Origin: Pantoea brenneri
GTDB lineage: Bacteria > Pseudomonadota > Gammaproteobacteria > Enterobacterales > Enterobacteriaceae
Reading direction: 5' to 3'
NCBI GenBank assembly: GCA_002095305.1
Contig: MIEI01000024.1
Span: 1 to 55,904 of the forward strand
DNA: 55,904 nt
Below the pieces are notes generated by a model. The model was not told the origin of the DNA. It searched no databases and saw only the letters and a program-made list of their open reading frames with translations. Of this stretch, positions 8,421 to 17,426 are shown one piece after another (the first letter of the stretch is position 1; each line of letters opens with the position of its first letter). A program made the translations under genes and the position numbers.

Positions 8421-9638
8421 TTAACGCAACGCTTCCTTCATCTTCTTCACCTCACTGGCCTCAACCGGCGCGGCAGCATTGCCCCAGCTGTTGCGAATGT
8501 AGGTGAGCACCGCGGCAATATTGTCATCACTTAGCGTACCGGCAAAGGCGGGCATCGCCGGGGCCGTTGGCCGTGCATCGGTATCCACGCCGCGACTGCC
8601 CGCCAGCACCACATGCATCAGTGATGTCGCATTCGGCTGATTGATCAGCGGATTATCCGCCAGCTGCGGGAAGATATTCTTCTCACCACGGCCACCCGGA
8701 CTGTGGCAGGCCGAGCATTTGGCTTCATAGATCGTCGCCCCAAGCTTCATCCTGTCATCATTAGCATCCAGCGGTTTTGGCTTCTCGTCGGCTTTTTTCT
8801 CGCCATCCTTGAGATAAACCGCCACTGCGTTGAGATCGTCCTCGCGCCAGTGCTGGGTTGAATGACGCACCGCATCGGCCATCGGACCGGAAGCGATGGC
8901 ATAGCGGTTCACGCCGGTCCGCAGGTAGCTGACGATATCCTGCTGGGTCCATTTACCGAGTCCGGTATGATCGCTGGCGTCCAGATTCGGCGCATACCAG
9001 TCCTCGACCTCGCTGCCGCCAAGGAAGCGGCCATTTTTGTCGCCGCCCAGCAGATTTTTCGGTGAGTGGCAGGTGCCGCAGTGGCCGAGTCCCTCAACCA
9101 GATAGGCCCCGCGATTCCATTCCGCCGATTTGTCCGGATTCGGTTTGAATTCGCCCTTATCAAAGTTAATCCAGTTCCACACCATCAGGCTGGTACGGAT
9201 ATTGAACGGAAAGGGCAGCTGATTGGTTTCTACCGGATGATGGATCGGTTGCAGCGTCTGCATCCAGGCCCACAGGTCCTGCAGATCCTTTTCCGACATT
9301 TTGGTGTAGGCGGTAAACGGCATCGCGCCATACAGACGCTTACCGTCATGGCCGACACCGGTATTCATGGCGCGGCGGAAATCATCATAACTCCAGTCGC
9401 CAATCCCGGTTTCACGGTCAGGAGTGATATTCGCGCCGAGCAGCGTCCCAAACGGCGTCTGTAACTTAACGCCACCGGCGAAAGGCTGTTTCTCATCGGT
9501 GGTGTGACAGGCGGTACAGTCGCCCAGCGTGGCGATATAACTGCCGCGGGCGATCTGATCATATTCCGGTTGCGCCTGACTGCTGAAGCTGCAGGCCAGT
9601 AACCACGTGGCGGCGGAGAGAAGCGGTAATGTTTTCAT
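8421..9638 (-). CDS. cytochrome c subunit of a membrane-bound gluconate-type dehydrogenase
   Basis: A 405-residue exported triheme cytochrome c with signal peptide (MKTLPLLSAATWLLACSFSS). The three heme-binding motifs are CTACH (41-45), CGTCH (about 190) and CSACH (about 310). Each is followed by distal methionine candidates typical of the family (for example GAMPFTAYTKM, APAMPAFAGTL). The subunit passes electrons from the flavoprotein to ubiquinone at the outer face of the inner membrane. Its ATG overlaps the TGA of the flavoprotein gene (ATGA at 9635-9638), so it is the last gene of a three-gene operon. Substrate specificity (gluconate, 2-ketogluconate, sorbitol or another polyol) cannot be read from this subunit. 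Confidence 0.9.
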   Translation of the reverse strand: MKTLPLLSAATWLLACSFSSQAQPEYDQIARGSYIATLGDCTACHTTDEKQPFAGGVKLQTPFGTLLGANITPDRETGIGDWSYDDFRRAMNTGVGHDGKRLYGAMPFTAYTKMSEKDLQDLWAWMQTLQPIHHPVETNQLPFPFNIRTSLMVWNWINFDKGEFKPNPDKSAEWNRGAYLVEGLGHCGTCHSPKNLLGGDKNGRFLGGSEVEDWYAPNLDASDHTGLGKWTQQDIVSYLRTGVNRYAIASGPMADAVRHSTQHWREDDLNAVAVYLKDGEKKADEKPKPLDANDDRMKLGATIYEAKCSACHSPGGRGEKNIFPQLADNPLINQPNATSLMHVVLAGSRGVDTDARPTAPAMPAFAGTLSDDNIAAVLTYIRNSWGNAAAPVEASEVKKMKEALR

Positions 9639-11398
9639 GCGCTAATCATCTCCCCCGGACGTTTCAGGTAGTAGCGACGGATATCGTGCGCCGCTTTAAA
9701 GGCCAGAGCGCCCACCGTGCCGGTCGGGTTATAGCCGGGATTCTGCGGGAAGGCGGAAGCGCCCACCACAAACAGATTCGGCACATCCCACACCTGCAGA
9801 TGTTTATTCACCGAGCTGGTTCGTGGATCGGCACCCATGATGAAGCCGCCTACCACGTGAGAGGACTGATAGGGCACGCTGCTCCAGTGGCCGGTCATCG
9901 GTTTAACGATCATCTCGCGCGGGTTCATCACCTTAGCGATCTCAGCCACCTTGTTAGTGCAGTACTGCGCCATTTTCAGGTCGTTCTGCGCGAAGTCGAA
10001 GGTGATACGCAACAGCGGGCGGCCATGCGGATCTTTGTAGTTAGGATCCAGCGACAGATAGTTGGTGCGGGTGGTATAGCTGCTGGCTTCACAGCCGATC
10101 GACATGGTGCTGAGATAGTTATCTTTCAGCGTCTGTTTCCATTTCGATCCCCACTTTGGCGTGTCAGGTGGCAACGGACGATAACCAATCGGAGCCGCGC
10201 CAATCGGGGTGACGCGGATACTGCCGCCGCCAAAAAAGCCGAGGCCGCTGTGGTCAAAGTTATCGTTATTGAATTCGTCGATTCCCATGCCGACCGCGCC
10301 AGCGCCGATAAACGGATTGAAGTTTTTGTTATCGAAAAACAGCGTGACGTTGTTGGCGGTCTGGTAGGCGTAGTTGCGTCCGGTGGTGCCGGTGTTGGTC
10401 ACCGGATCGTAGGCCTCGCCAATGCCCGACAGCAGCATCAGGCGCACATTCTCGAAGGTAAAGGCGGCGACGATCACCAGATCGGCCGGCTGTTCCCACT
10501 CATCACCCGACGAGTCGATGTAGGTGACGCCGGTGGCTTTTTTGCCGGTAGAGTCAGTCAGCACCTGCAACACTTCACTGTTGGTATAGGCGGTGAAGTT
10601 AGGCTTGCGCATCAGCGCCGGCAGTACGGTGGTGATGGCGCTGGCTTTGGAGTAGTTGGCACATCCGTAGTTAGTGCAGAAACCGCAGAAGGTGCAGGGC
10701 CCCATGGTGACGCCATACGGATTGGTATAGGCTTCAGAGACCAGCGAAGAGGGCACCGGGAACGGCTGATAGCCAAGGTTTTTTGCCGCATCGGCAAACA
10801 GGGTCGGACCATAAGGCTGACGCAGCGGCGGTGTCGGATAGTCGCTGGAGCGCGCGCCCTCAAAGGGATTCCCGCCCGGCCGTTTTTCACCGTTGAGGTT
10901 GCCGGCGCGGCCCGAGGTGCCGGCCACACGTTCAAACTGCATATAGTGCGGCTCCATCTCCTCCCAGCTGGTGCCCCAGTCCTGCAGCACCAGCTCATCA
11001 GGTATGGCACTGGCACCGTAACGCTCGGTCAGATGGCTTTTCAGGCGGAATTCTTCCGGCTGGAAGCGAAAGGTGATGCCAGCCCAGTGGTTGCCTGCGC
11101 CGCCAGTGCCGTTGCCGGGGTGAAATGATCCCCAGGTCCGCATCGGTAGCGCGGTCTGCGACGGATTATTACGCATGGTGCAGGTGTTCTGGCGGGTGCG
11201 CAGCATCAGCTCTTCGCGCATCACATAACGCAGCTCATCGGTTACGGTGCCGATATTAAAGTCGCGAGCGGTATCGCGCCACGGACCCCGTTCAATGCCC
11301 ACCACGTCGAGGCCTTCATCGGCCAGCTCATTGGCAATAATCGATCCGGCCCAGCCGAGTCCAATCACCACTACATCGGTTTTGGGAAGTTTTTTCAT
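9635..11398 (-). CDS. FAD-dependent GMC-type dehydrogenase large subunit (gluconate 2-dehydrogenase-like)
   Basis: A 587-residue glucose-methanol-choline oxidoreductase. I use ATG 11398, two bases after the stop of the small subunit gene, instead of ATG 11419. The N-terminal Rossmann motif VVVIGLGWAGS binds FAD. WGSFHPGNGTGGAGNHWAG matches the GMC signature region, and GFIMGADPRTSSVN with NPGYNPTGTVGALA form the C-terminal active-site and FAD region. An unusual cysteine cluster, CTFCGFCTNYGC (about residues 220-231), could hold an iron-sulfur cluster, as proposed for related FAD-dependent sugar dehydrogenases. It has no signal peptide of its own, so export would ride on the Tat signal of the small subunit. 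Confidence 0.9.
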   Translation of the reverse strand: MKKLPKTDVVVIGLGWAGSIIANELADEGLDVVGIERGPWRDTARDFNIGTVTDELRYVMREELMLRTRQNTCTMRNNPSQTALPMRTWGSFHPGNGTGGAGNHWAGITFRFQPEEFRLKSHLTERYGASAIPDELVLQDWGTSWEEMEPHYMQFERVAGTSGRAGNLNGEKRPGGNPFEGARSSDYPTPPLRQPYGPTLFADAAKNLGYQPFPVPSSLVSEAYTNPYGVTMGPCTFCGFCTNYGCANYSKASAITTVLPALMRKPNFTAYTNSEVLQVLTDSTGKKATGVTYIDSSGDEWEQPADLVIVAAFTFENVRLMLLSGIGEAYDPVTNTGTTGRNYAYQTANNVTLFFDNKNFNPFIGAGAVGMGIDEFNNDNFDHSGLGFFGGGSIRVTPIGAAPIGYRPLPPDTPKWGSKWKQTLKDNYLSTMSIGCEASSYTTRTNYLSLDPNYKDPHGRPLLRITFDFAQNDLKMAQYCTNKVAEIAKVMNPREMIVKPMTGHWSSVPYQSSHVVGGFIMGADPRTSSVNKHLQVWDVPNLFVVGASAFPQNPGYNPTGTVGALAFKAAHDIRRYYLKRPGEMISA

Positions 11399-11400
11399 GA

Positions 11401-12147
11401 TTAGTCCTTTGCCTTCCATTGCGCAATACTGATCGGCTCGAAGTGCAGATTTTCGTTATGCCGTTCGATGTAATCGCGATAGTCATAGCGCGCACCCGGA
11501 AAACCGAGCATCTTCCACGACACCATCTCACGGTTGCCGCCATACACCGGATCGGCAAAGAAGCCTTCCATGGTGTTATTCAGCACTTCGAGAAAGAAGG
11601 ACTGCGCATCGAAATCGCTGAAGTGCACCTTACCGGCTTCCATCGCCTGCAGCAGTTCGTCCTGCTGTTGCGGCGTCAGGTCAGTGAAGTTTTTATTTGA
11701 GGTCTGCTGAACGTAGCGGTTAAGTGCGGCGATGCCCTGGCGGTAGCGCTGACGCGGCACCAGCGGCGACTGATCGCCCTGCTCGGTGGTGCCTTGCTGA
11801 AAGGGGCCCTGCATATAAAGGCGCTCAAAAGTACCGTAGGAGCCGTGCAGTTGACGATCGATAAAGACGGCGCAGCCCGCCTCTTTGCCGCCCACGCTAA
11901 GATCATCGGCCGGGATCAGCCGGTCAACTATCGCCTCGATGGTTTTGGCTTCGGCATCGGTAAAAAACAGCCAGCCTTGTTGTGGGTAAGTTTCTGGAGG
12001 ATTATCGGAGAATGGCGTCCAGCCTGGACTGCCTTTCAGCGAAACGGCATCGGCGACCTGGCTGACAGTCGCTGCTACGCCCAGCGTCGACCATGTCAGA
12101 ACCTGCCGCCGCGTAACGCCCGGCAGGGTTTTTGCTCTTTTTCGCAT
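11401..12147 (-). CDS. gluconate 2-dehydrogenase subunit 3 family protein
   Basis: A 248-residue small subunit with an N-terminal twin-arginine signal (VTRRQVLTWSTLGVAATV). In this family it escorts the folded flavoprotein through the Tat pathway and keeps the periplasmic complex together. Motifs include YPQQGWLFFTDAEAKTIEAI and RLIPADD, and a C-terminal SWKMLGFPGARYDYRDYI. It is first in the operon, followed two bases later by the large subunit. The start ATG 12147 is preceded by GAAGGAAGC. E. coli K-12 lacks this operon at this place, where sbmC stands instead. Confidence 0.88.
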   Translation of the reverse strand: MRKRAKTLPGVTRRQVLTWSTLGVAATVSQVADAVSLKGSPGWTPFSDNPPETYPQQGWLFFTDAEAKTIEAIVDRLIPADDLSVGGKEAGCAVFIDRQLHGSYGTFERLYMQGPFQQGTTEQGDQSPLVPRQRYRQGIAALNRYVQQTSNKNFTDLTPQQQDELLQAMEAGKVHFSDFDAQSFFLEVLNNTMEGFFADPVYGGNREMVSWKMLGFPGARYDYRDYIERHNENLHFEPISIAQWKAKD

Positions 12148-12190
12148 CGTGCTTCCTTCTCAAGTGTTACTAACAAAAGCTAAAGGTTAA

Positions 12191-12206
12191 AAATTGTTGG
12201 CAATTT
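12191..12206. promoter_or_regulatory. candidate operator upstream of the dehydrogenase operon
   Basis: A perfect inverted repeat, AAATTG-TTGG-CAATTT, 44 bases upstream of the first dehydrogenase start, in the 209-base divergent gap shared with yeeA. The protein that binds it is unknown. Confidence 0.35.
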
Positions 12207-12356
12207 GTTTTTTGAGTTCGGGGCCGTATGTAAAGGCGATGTTGATAATTGTAAGGGAACGTCAAAACTGTTTTGAAATGTAGATGGCGCACTAAGCCTT
12301 AGCAACATCAGGGGTTAAGATAGCGCACAAAATGATCCCTCAACCGGAAAACCAAT

Positions 12357-13415
12357 TTGCGATCTGATAAGCCCATATCAAAACTTGAGTTTTGGTTCTA
12401 CCGCCATTACCGCACCGTTCACGGCGTACGCATCGCTATTGCCTTTTTGCTCTGTTTTATTTTTGTCCGGGCGACGGATATTCCGGAAGGCACCTGGCCG
12501 CTGATTACGCTGGTGGTGGTGATGGGGCCGATCTCAACCTGGGGGAATGTGTTTCCGCGCGCGCTGCAGCGTATCTGCGGCACGGTGGCGGGGTCGATCT
12601 CAGGACTGATTGCCCTGAAGCTGGAGCTGATCTCCATGCCGATGATGCTGGCCTGGTGTGGCGTAGCGATGTTTATCAGCGGCTACCTGACGCTGGGTAA
12701 ACATCCGTATATGGCGCTGCTGATCGGCATCACCCTCAGCGTGGTGGTCGGCGCGCCCACCGGCGATTTCACCATGGCGCTGTGGCGCGGCGGCGATGTG
12801 ATTCTTGGCTCGCTGATGGCGCTGCTGTTTACCGCCATCTGGGCGCAGCGCGCCTACATTCACTGGCGAATCCAGCTCTCGGACACGCTGGCGGAGATGG
12901 CGAAAATCTACCACGCCGGTTTCTCGCCCAACCTGGTGGATAAGCCGCGCCTTAACAAGCCGCTGGGCAAATTGCTGACCAGCGTGATCAAAATGCGGGC
13001 GCTGCTGGAACCGTCAAGCAAAGAGACGCGCATCCCGAAATCGGTGCTTGAAGCCATTCAGACCATAAACCGTAATATGGTGTACACCATCGAGATGCAG
13101 ATTGATGCCTGGTGGGCCTCGCGTCAGAGCCATCTGATTCTGCTTAACGCCCCGGCATTACGCCGAACCCAGCAGATGACCGAAAGCACGCTGCGTGCGC
13201 TGTCGGTGATGGCGATTGAAGGCGAAACCGACGAGGTGCTGGCTAACAGCCATGAGCTGACCGAAATCAGCGGCGAGCTGCGGCGGCTGATTGCCGAGGC
13301 GGGCAGTGAAGGACTGGAGGAGACGCCGATTTACGGTTACGTCTGGTTAAGCCTTGAGCTGGCAAAACAGCTGGAGCGGATGACCGATTTGATGCGAATG
13401 GCGCTGCGCAAATAA
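12357..13415 (+). CDS. yeeA: FUSC-family inner membrane protein YeeA
   Basis: A 352-residue protein matching E. coli YeeA in length and order of motifs: RHYRTVHGVRIAIAFLL, GTWPLITLVVVMGPIS, PTGDFTMALWRGGDVILGS, the long soluble helix with PASKETRIPKS-like PSSKETRIPKSVLEAIQTIN, and the C-terminal ETPIYGYVWLSLE. About six membrane helices lie in the first 160 residues, followed by a cytoplasmic helical domain as in aromatic-acid exporters AaeB/FUSC. The start is the TTG at 12357, which lines up with the E. coli N-terminus; the RBS is poor. True function is unknown. It sits in the same order relative to dacD, sbcB and tmaR as in E. coli. Confidence 0.9.
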   Translation: MRSDKPISKLEFWFYRHYRTVHGVRIAIAFLLCFIFVRATDIPEGTWPLITLVVVMGPISTWGNVFPRALQRICGTVAGSISGLIALKLELISMPMMLAWCGVAMFISGYLTLGKHPYMALLIGITLSVVVGAPTGDFTMALWRGGDVILGSLMALLFTAIWAQRAYIHWRIQLSDTLAEMAKIYHAGFSPNLVDKPRLNKPLGKLLTSVIKMRALLEPSSKETRIPKSVLEAIQTINRNMVYTIEMQIDAWWASRQSHLILLNAPALRRTQQMTESTLRALSVMAIEGETDEVLANSHELTEISGELRRLIAEAGSEGLEETPIYGYVWLSLELAKQLERMTDLMRMALRK

Positions 13416-13575
13416 TCACCTCAGACAATGACTTAATGTGAAACCGGGTTTCTTTGCGCTAAGATAAGGGCCAGTCCGAAATTAGCTGTGAAAATTGCGT
13501 ATAAGGCTGGCTAGCCGCTAAGCTGATCGTTTTGTCTCTCTCCCTGCGTCAGCAGGCTCAAAGAAAGGTGCCATC

Positions 13576-13902
13576 ATGGAAAATGCCAAGCAATCATTTC
13601 AGGACGTCCTGGAGTTCGTGCGTATGTTCCGCCGCAAAAACAAACTGCAGCGTGAAATTGTCGATAACGAGAAGAAAATTCGTGACAACCAGAAGCGCGT
13701 CCTGCTGTTAGACAACCTGAGCGAGTACATCAAACCCGGCATGAGCGTCGAGGCGATTCAGGAAATTATCGCCAGCATGCGTGTGGATTATGAAGACCGC
13801 GTTGATGAATACATCATCAAAAACGCCGATCTGTCGAAAGAGCGTCGTGAGCTATCGAAAAAGATCAAAGCCATGGGCGTCGGCGAACACCCGAAAGCCT
13901 GA
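13576..13902 (+). CDS. tmaR: PTS system regulator TmaR (YeeX, DUF496)
   Basis: A 108-residue, highly charged, coiled-coil protein almost identical to E. coli YeeX/TmaR, which gathers at the cell poles and controls the localisation and activity of PTS Enzyme I. Helical heptads run through [20 protein letters not shown] and the second half ([17 protein letters not shown]). RBS AAAGGTGCC precedes ATG 13576. It is transcribed separately from yeeA with a 160-base leader and its own terminator. Confidence 0.95.
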   Translation: MENAKQSFQDVLEFVRMFRRKNKLQREIVDNEKKIRDNQKRVLLLDNLSEYIKPGMSVEAIQEIIASMRVDYEDRVDEYIIKNADLSKERRELSKKIKAMGVGEHPKA

Positions 13903-13943
13903 GGCTGATAACAGAGCGTGAACGCTCCGCTCGGTTAACAGAG

Positions 13944-13977
13944 ACCCGCTCCCCGTCAGGAGGGCGGGTTTTTTTTA
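13944..13977 (+). terminator. rho-independent terminator of tmaR
   Basis: A GC-rich stem (CCCGCTCCCC with AGGAGGGCGGG, one internal mismatch) is followed by eight T residues. This is a classic intrinsic terminator 40 bases after the tmaR stop. Confidence 0.85.
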
Positions 13978-14025
13978 TCGCCGGGATCGACGCTGCAGCA
14001 TCATTTGCCTGGCGGCAGGAAGGCA

Positions 14026-15086
14026 TTATTTTTCGGTCAGCTGGCGGGCAATCGCCTGAAGCTGCTGCGCCAGCGCGGTGAGATCGCGGTGTGAATCGGC
14101 GGGTGGTGCGGTGGTTTCTCTGATCACCAGCGTGGTTTCCAGCGCTTCATCACTGACTGATTCGCCCTGTAACCGCGCCAGCAGCTGCTCAACGCTGAGT
14201 ACGCCCAGCTGCTGTAAATCCTGCCGCACCGTGGTCAGCGGCGGCTGATACCACGCGCTCTCGGCGGTATCGTCATAGCCAATCACCGAAATCTGCCCCG
14301 GAATCGCCACGCCGTGCTGATGCAGCGCCCGCATCGCGCCCAGCGCCATCTGATCGTTCGCTACCAGCAGCGCCTGAGGTAAGGCATTCGGTAACTGTGC
14401 CAGTAGCGCCTGATAACCTGATTGCGCACTCCAGTCGCCGCGCAGGGAACAATGCGGCGTCAATTGATGATCGGCCAGCGCCTGATGCCAGGCGGCTTCA
14501 CGCTGACGCGCCGACACGGACCGCTCCGGGCCGTTCAGCAAGCCGATCTGCCGGTGTCCCAGCGCCACCAGATGCTCTACCGCCGCCCGCGCGCCGTGAT
14601 GATTCGGATACTGACACTGCGCCACGGCCGCCTGCGGCTCGACGTCCAGAAACAGCACCGGTTTCGCAGCGCACAGCGCCTGGATCTGCTGCGCTTCCTC
14701 CGCCTGCAGCGGCAGATTGATCAGCAATCCATCCACCGCTGCGCCAGCAGTTCATTGATGGTCGCCGCCGCGTCATTGCCGCTCTGCATAGCGATCACCA
14801 GATGATAGCCCGCAGCCGCTGCGCGCCGCTGAATCGCCGAAGCAATCTGTGCCGGGGCCATCAGCGCCAGATCGCTGGTGGCGAGACCCAGGGTGCGGGT
14901 CGCTTTACCCGCCAGCTGTTGCGCGACCCGGTTCGGCACGTAATTGAGCTGCTGCATCGCCGCTTCGACCCGTTGCCGGGTGCGGACCGAGACCTGTTCA
15001 GAACGATTAAGCACCCGTGAAACGGTTTGGTAAGAGACGCCAGCCAGTTGAGCGACATCATCAAGGGTCACAGAGCGGGAAGTCAT
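14026..15086 (-). pseudogene. LacI-family repressor close to LacI, one-base frameshift
   Basis: Reads as a near relative of lactose repressor. From ATG 15086 (after GGAGAGATCA) the N-terminal domain is VTLDDVAQLAGVSYQTVSRV with NYVPNRVAQQLAGKATRTLG as hinge helix, up to LLAQRW. There the frame breaks, and VDGLLINLPL, VLFLDVEPQ, EHLVALGHRQIGLLNGP, LVANDQMALGAMRAL and SVIGYDDTAES continue in another frame to 14026. Adding one base at about 14737 (CAGCGGTGG to CAGCGCGTGG) gives about 353 residues, the size of LacI with a tetramerisation tail (ALAQQLQAIARQL). No lacZ or lacY is nearby; the divergent neighbour is a YdcF-like gene. Regulated target unknown. Confidence 0.85.
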
Positions 15087-15181
15087 TGATCTCTCCAGTA
15101 GATGAAGCGGCGATTGTAGCAAATTTTCCGGCTGCAGCGCTGCTGCTGCGCGCTACACTGCTCAGCAATAAGGAGAAAAAT

Positions 15182-15958
15182 ATGCAGCTTACTGAGCATG
15201 ATATTGATGACATCAACCTGATCGCCAACTGGCTGGCGCTTGATCAGCTGACAGATCCGCAGCACCCCGACGCCGATCTGCTGATTCTGGCGGGCCATGC
15301 GGTGCTGCCAAATATTGAGGGCGCGGTGGCGCTGGCGAAAACCTCCGGTCTGCCGCTGCTGATCAGTGGCGGCGTCGGCCACGCCACGCCGCTGTTAGCG
15401 CAGGCGATGGCGGCAGATCCGCGCTTTCACCCGCTTGATACTCAGGGAAAGAGCGAGGCGCAGATGCTGGCGGCTATCGCGCATCGGCTGGCCGATCTGC
15501 CGCAACAGCAGCTGCTGCTGGAAGGGGAATCGCGCAACTGCGGCGAAAATGCGGCATTCAGCCAGCGGTTACTGGATAGCCGTGGCCTACAGCCGCAGCA
15601 GGTCATTCTGATTCAGGACCCGTTACTGCAGCGGCGTACTGACGCCACCTTCCGCTGGCAGTGGCGCGATCGGCCGGCGGCTCCCCGCTTTATCAACTGG
15701 CCGGTTTTCATTCCACAACTGAGGCTGGAGGCGGGCCAGCCGCGCATCACCGGCGCCGCGCCGCAGGGTATGTGGTCGCTGGAGCGCTTTATCTCCCTGC
15801 TGATGGGAGAGGTGCAACGGCTGCGAAACGATGAGCAGGGCTACGGACCGCGCGGGAAAGGGTTCTTCGCGGAAGTGATACTGCCTGATCAGATTGATGC
15901 GGCGTGGCAGCGCCTGATGCGCCTTTCCGGGGTGCAGCAGCGGATTCAGGGCCGCTGA
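15182..15958 (+). CDS. YdcF-like protein (DUF218/ElyC-SanA superfamily)
   Basis: A 258-residue cytosolic protein from ATG 15182 after AAGGAG. DUF218 features are DADLLILAGHAVLPN, GLPLLISGGVGHAT, LLLEGESRNCGENAAFS and the RRTDATFRW segment. E. coli YdcF binds S-adenosylmethionine but its activity is not settled; SanA and ElyC members act in envelope biogenesis but have a membrane anchor absent here. It is divergent from the LacI relative with about 95 bases between the starts, so it could be that repressor's target. Confidence 0.8.
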   Translation: MQLTEHDIDDINLIANWLALDQLTDPQHPDADLLILAGHAVLPNIEGAVALAKTSGLPLLISGGVGHATPLLAQAMAADPRFHPLDTQGKSEAQMLAAIAHRLADLPQQQLLLEGESRNCGENAAFSQRLLDSRGLQPQQVILIQDPLLQRRTDATFRWQWRDRPAAPRFINWPVFIPQLRLEAGQPRITGAAPQGMWSLERFISLLMGEVQRLRNDEQGYGPRGKGFFAEVILPDQIDAAWQRLMRLSGVQQRIQGR

Positions 15959-15994
15959 AAAGTGGCGGGCCGGCGTGATGCGGCCCGCTGGCGC

Positions 15995-16909
15995 TTAACG
16001 GTTCTGCAGATAAACCTGCAGATTGACATACACCGCATTCAATAAAGGCGCGCTCAGGCCATAGTGACTGGCGCGCAGCAGCAGATCGCCGATGATCTGG
16101 TCGGCTTCAATATCGAATCCCTGGCATAAATCGCGGTACATGGAGGAGGTCATCGGTGTGGCTGGATTGTTCAGCAGCTCGAAGATTTTGGCGGTCACCG
16201 CCGGGCGCGGTTGATAACCTGCAGCACTGATTACCGTCAGGATCTCGCTAAAAACAGCCTGTAACAGCGCTTCACCGCCGTGGGATCGCAGCACCTGCTG
16301 AGTATCGCCGCGAGCCAGACAGCACACCGCGCCGAGCGTGCTGAGCAGCAGCCATTTCTCCCACAGCTCATCCATGATGTTGTCGCTGAAGCGGGTATCA
16401 ACCTGACTGTCGCGCAGTGCAGCATCGACCCGCTGCAGGCGCGCATCGTTATTACCGTCGAGCGCGCCGTAATAGAGCTGATGTAGCGGCGTCATCTGGA
16501 TCACTTCGCCGTTATCGCCCAGCGTAGCGTTGATTTTACACAACCCGCCGATCACCGCTTCGCGGCCAAAGCGCTGTTGCAGCGTTTCAATGTGCCGCAT
16601 GCCGTTAAGGATCGGCATAATCAGCGTCTGCGGGCCGACGGCGGGTGCAATATCTTGCATAACCTGCTCGAGGGCAAAGCTTTTTACCGTCAGGATAATC
16701 AGGTCATAGTGACCGTGCAGAGAAGCCGCCTGCACCAGCTGCGGCTGCAGCGTTTCGGTGCCGCTCGGGGTCTGCAACACCAGTCCCTTTTGCTGCAACT
16801 GGCGGTAACGCCGTTCGCGCACCAGAAAGGTCACGTCCTGGCCGGCCTGGGCCAGTCGCGCGCCAAAATATCCACCGGTCGCGCCGGCACCTGCTATCAG
16901 AATGCGCAT
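15995..16909 (-). CDS. 2-dehydropantoate 2-reductase family protein
   Basis: A 304-residue NADPH-dependent ketopantoate reductase-fold protein starting at ATG 16909 after AAAGGGAAATTC. The Rossmann motif is MRILIAGAGATGGYFGARL. The catalytic region shows LPILNG-like MPILNGMRH, and FSDNIMDELWEKWLLLSTLG carries the conserved lysine after the hinge. The end (EADQIIGDLLLRASHYGLSAPLL) is also typical. Housekeeping panE is usually located elsewhere, so this is probably one of the extra paralogues acting on another 2-oxo acid. It runs in the same direction as the ArsR regulator upstream, 25 bases away, so the two may be one operon. Confidence 0.82.
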   Translation of the reverse strand: MRILIAGAGATGGYFGARLAQAGQDVTFLVRERRYRQLQQKGLVLQTPSGTETLQPQLVQAASLHGHYDLIILTVKSFALEQVMQDIAPAVGPQTLIMPILNGMRHIETLQQRFGREAVIGGLCKINATLGDNGEVIQMTPLHQLYYGALDGNNDARLQRVDAALRDSQVDTRFSDNIMDELWEKWLLLSTLGAVCCLARGDTQQVLRSHGGEALLQAVFSEILTVISAAGYQPRPAVTAKIFELLNNPATPMTSSMYRDLCQGFDIEADQIIGDLLLRASHYGLSAPLLNAVYVNLQVYLQNR

Positions 16910-16934
16910 AGAATTTCCCTTTAAGTAAAAACCG

Positions 16935-17288
16935 TTACCTTAAAACGTCATCGCCGGGCTTGCCAGCCGGTCCGTGCGGTGAGGCATCCTGACTGATAGC
17001 CGTCAGCACGCTGGTGAGTAAGCCTGGAAAGCGATGTTCAAGATCTTCACGGCGCAGCGAAATCAGATTTTCCCGCCCCAGCGGCCGTTGCCAGATCACG
17101 CCACTGTCACGCAGAACCCGCCAGTGATGGGTCATGGTCGATTTCGCCACCTCACCACGCAACAGGCCGCAAGGCTGTTCACCTTCACGCGCCAGCGCAT
17201 CAACAATAGCCAGCCGCAGCGGATTGCCCAGCGCAAACAACACATTTTCTAACCGTAACTGTTCAGTATCAGGGTGATTACTCAGCAT
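16935..17288 (-). CDS. ArsR/SmtB-type winged-helix regulator
   Basis: A 117-residue regulator (ATG 17288 after CAGGAACGTT). The winged helix is ENVLFALGNPLRLAIVDALA, then GEVAKSTMTHHWRVLRDSGV as recognition helix and RPLGRENLISLRREDLEHRF as wing. The single Cys in QPCGLLRG is not enough for a classical metal site, so it probably senses something else or only oxidation. It is divergent from an elongation factor G gene (138 bases between starts), a likely regulatory relation, and is followed by the ketopantoate reductase-like gene. Confidence 0.82.
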   Translation of the reverse strand: MLSNHPDTEQLRLENVLFALGNPLRLAIVDALAREGEQPCGLLRGEVAKSTMTHHWRVLRDSGVIWQRPLGRENLISLRREDLEHRFPGLLTSVLTAISQDASPHGPAGKPGDDVLR

Positions 17289-17426
17289 AACGTTCCTGTC
17301 AGGGGAATGATCCGGTTAATTATAGCTCAATCTGTTCGTATGGAGTCGTACCATTAGTCTAAGCTTGCTGACATGGGTGCCTGAAAAGTGTGCACCTCTT
17401 TCCGTCAAACTGACTAAGGATACATC

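Noticed and set aside
9629..11128. A 499-codon plus-strand open frame opposite the GMC dehydrogenase
   Set aside because: It is the antisense shadow of a clear FAD/GMC gene, with no RBS and low-complexity, His/Arg-rich composition.
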